NCBI GenBank assembly: GCA_012103075.1
Contig: JAAVLQ010000002.1
Coordinates: forward strand, 1,724,001-1,788,000
Length of the DNA: 64,000 nucleotides
Direction of reading: 5' to 3'
From: Brucella cytisi
GTDB lineage: Bacteria; Pseudomonadota; Alphaproteobacteria; Rhizobiales; Rhizobiaceae
Below the pieces are notes generated by a model. That model saw only the letters and a program-made list of their open reading frames with translations, was not told the origin of the DNA and did not search any database. This document shows, piece by piece, positions 62,499-64,000 of the stretch. The position numbers and the translations under genes are program-made. The first letter of the stretch is position 1. Every line of letters begins with the position of its first letter.

Positions 62499-64000
62499 TT
62501 ACGGACGGGTTAGCGAAGAAATCAGCCAGTTAAGTTCCGTGCGAGCAGACGAGAGCACACTTGCATAGGAAGTGACGGTCGTCATGTCAGTCCCATATCT
62601 CTTGTCCATAGATGCTGCGGAGCCCTTACCGATCATCAAGATCCTCAACGGGCTGCTTGAGGTGACGGTCCCTGACAAGTCATCACGATATTGCTCAGCT
62701 TGAGCGATGTCTTCCCGAGAAATCGGATGGTTGGGCCGTTTGAACTCAATCAGCAGATAGCTGTCAGCGAGATCCTGCGATAACAGAAGGTCTGGCCGCT
62801 TCGAGGCCCGCTTACCCATAAACTTCTTATCACTATAGTTCGCGATGACCCGTTTCAGTGTGATGTTCGATGACATCAGAGCATATTGGCGACCAAGGAG
62901 CCACAAATTCGTCTCGAAAGCCTTATGGACGTCCTTTTCGAGGGTCGCTTCGTTGTCGACAAGCTCTTCGAGGTAGTCCAGAAACCTCATTCGTCTGGTC
63001 GCTTGAGCAGCAATCCCAGAGAGCTCAACCATACCAAACTCTTCAAGCGCTGCTGCAAAGGAACTAACATCTGTGCGGTCAGTGGAATTTATCCGCTCGA
63101 GTACGGCCCAGTAGGCGTCATGCTCCATGGCGTCGAGCGCGACGTCTGCGATCGTCGCAATGCGGTCTTCGCTTTCCCGATAAAACCGCTGCAGGATCCG
63201 GTGAAGGGCTTCCTCAGCGTAGCGTCGGCGGTGTTCTGGGAGGTCCTTCAGCCTAGCGTCCAACTTCTTCTTCAATCGAGCTAGCTGAAGGCTCATATCG
63301 CGAGAGTGGCTCTCTCTAAGCCCTTCTTTGACGATCGATTTTACATAGGATTGGATTTCTTGGAACGCCTTGCTGTTCTCGACCACCCCGCCCCAATCGG
63401 CAGTTACGAAATGGTCGTTACCCTCGAGCTCCACCTCTCCATAGACTCGTTTCGACAGCTTGAAGGGAATTTCCTCGTCATCATCGAGGCCGAACATCAT
63501 CGGCTTCCCGACGACCTTCCCGTCCACCTTCAGCACTATACCCGGTGATTTTGGCGCTCTTTTTACCGTCTGCGATCGTGAACCTCAAGCGAACTGAACC
63601 GCTCTCTATAAGGGTCTTCTCAACTTCCCTTGATACGCCCGGAACATCGTCGACCGACAACCGCGCCTCGTTGACGAATACCTTGAAGGCATCCTCCCGG
63701 CCGTATTCGTGCACGAGTACTTCTCGAAAACGATCGGGCGTAGGGAAATTCAATCGGCTATCAAGACCGGACAGGATGATTGTTGTGCCTGCATGAGCTT
63801 CACCTGCATCCTCCTCGATGAATGGTAGAGGCACAGCTTCTAGGTCATTCTCATTCTCGGCGGGACGAGCTTGTCGATCGTCAGGCTGCATTTCCGGCCT
63901 CGGGCGACAGCTGAAACATCCATCCGGCTTGCCAATGACAGGCCAGCGAACTTACCGATGCCCTTTCGACCCTTGACCTTCCGCTTGAGTAGCGGGGTCC
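62499..64000 (-). pseudogene. GHKL ATPase fused to PD-(D/E)XK nuclease, 5' end outside window, frameshifted
   Basis: The visible 500 codons begin inside the ATPase: KGRKGIGKFAGLSLA is a GHKL second glycine box, and GTTIILSGL follows. After a transducer-like region (FKVFVNEARLSVDD, VYGEVELEGNDHFVTADWGG) comes a helical linker rich in Arg, Leu and Glu. The C-terminus is a nuclease: RPDLLL, YLLIEFKRP, and ISREDIAQAEQY, the D-ExK-Q pattern of Mrr/Shedu-like enzymes. Breaks lie at the T4 run 63549-63552 and near 63860. The same layout is known from bacterial MORC-like ATPases tied to restriction. The N-terminus, with the ATP-binding Asn and first glycine box, is beyond 64000. Confidence 0.72.

Noticed and set aside
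1..64000. CRISPR arrays, tRNA or rRNA genes
   Set aside because: I saw no regularly spaced repeats and no cloverleaf or rRNA-like sequence.

Overview
The window looks like accessory DNA from a Rhizobiales alphaproteobacterium, most likely the Brucella/Ochrobactrum group. I base this on FixJ-type and PAS-rich signalling genes, an OccR/NocR-type opine operon, a short tyrosine integrase of a kind I recognise from rhizobia, and the density of ABC uptake operons with GntR or LysR regulators. The species assignment is inference; no rRNA or tRNA gene was seen.

Layout. (1) 0.3-12.3 kb: a broken alpha-oxoamine synthase, an atypical OmpR/PhoB-like regulator, a four-gene polyamine-type ABC transporter, a divergent GntR gene, and an operon of class-III aminotransferase, ThDP enzyme, SDR and a second atypical regulator. 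Three copies of one palindrome mark the likely GntR regulon. (2) 12.3-18.8 kb: a mosaic of an MNT-HEPN protein, a serine-recombinase remnant, a flavoprotein disulfide reductase, a 3' fragment of a UxaA-type dehydratase, DUF2269 and SDR/DoxX-like genes, and a fragment of a transposon-type tyrosine recombinase. (3) 18.8-26.3 kb: an opine-type uptake and oxidation operon (LysR, two permeases, ATPase, binding protein, three-subunit FAD oxidase, RidA). (4) 26.6-31.8 kb: a polar amino-acid-type ABC operon with RpiB, a beta-hydroxyacid dehydrogenase and a FadR-type GntR. (5) 32.3-38.4 kb: EmrAB-like efflux, NDH-2, and a divergent SDR/LysR pair. (6) 38.4-57.2 kb: a large multi-PAS kinase with three response regulators, a stand-alone kinase, a paralogous kinase with an IS5 copy at its stop codon, metallo-hydrolase, hydrolase and MFS genes, an MscS channel with a cyclic-nucleotide domain plus CBS gene, cupin and NmrA-like genes. 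(7) 57.7-64 kb: a second metallo-hydrolase, a rearranged conserved gene, and a defence-like island of P-loop NTPase, integrase, and GHKL ATPase fused to a PD-(D/E)XK nuclease.

A dominant feature is the number of single-base frameshifts, many at homopolymer runs. Genes split this way still carry their catalytic residues, and adding or removing one base often restores ATGA start/stop overlaps with the neighbour. I therefore read most split genes as probably intact genes in a sequence with indel errors. They are labelled 'pseudogene' where the frame is broken as given. True debris is limited to the truncated recombinases, the UxaA fragment and the rearranged gene near 59 kb.
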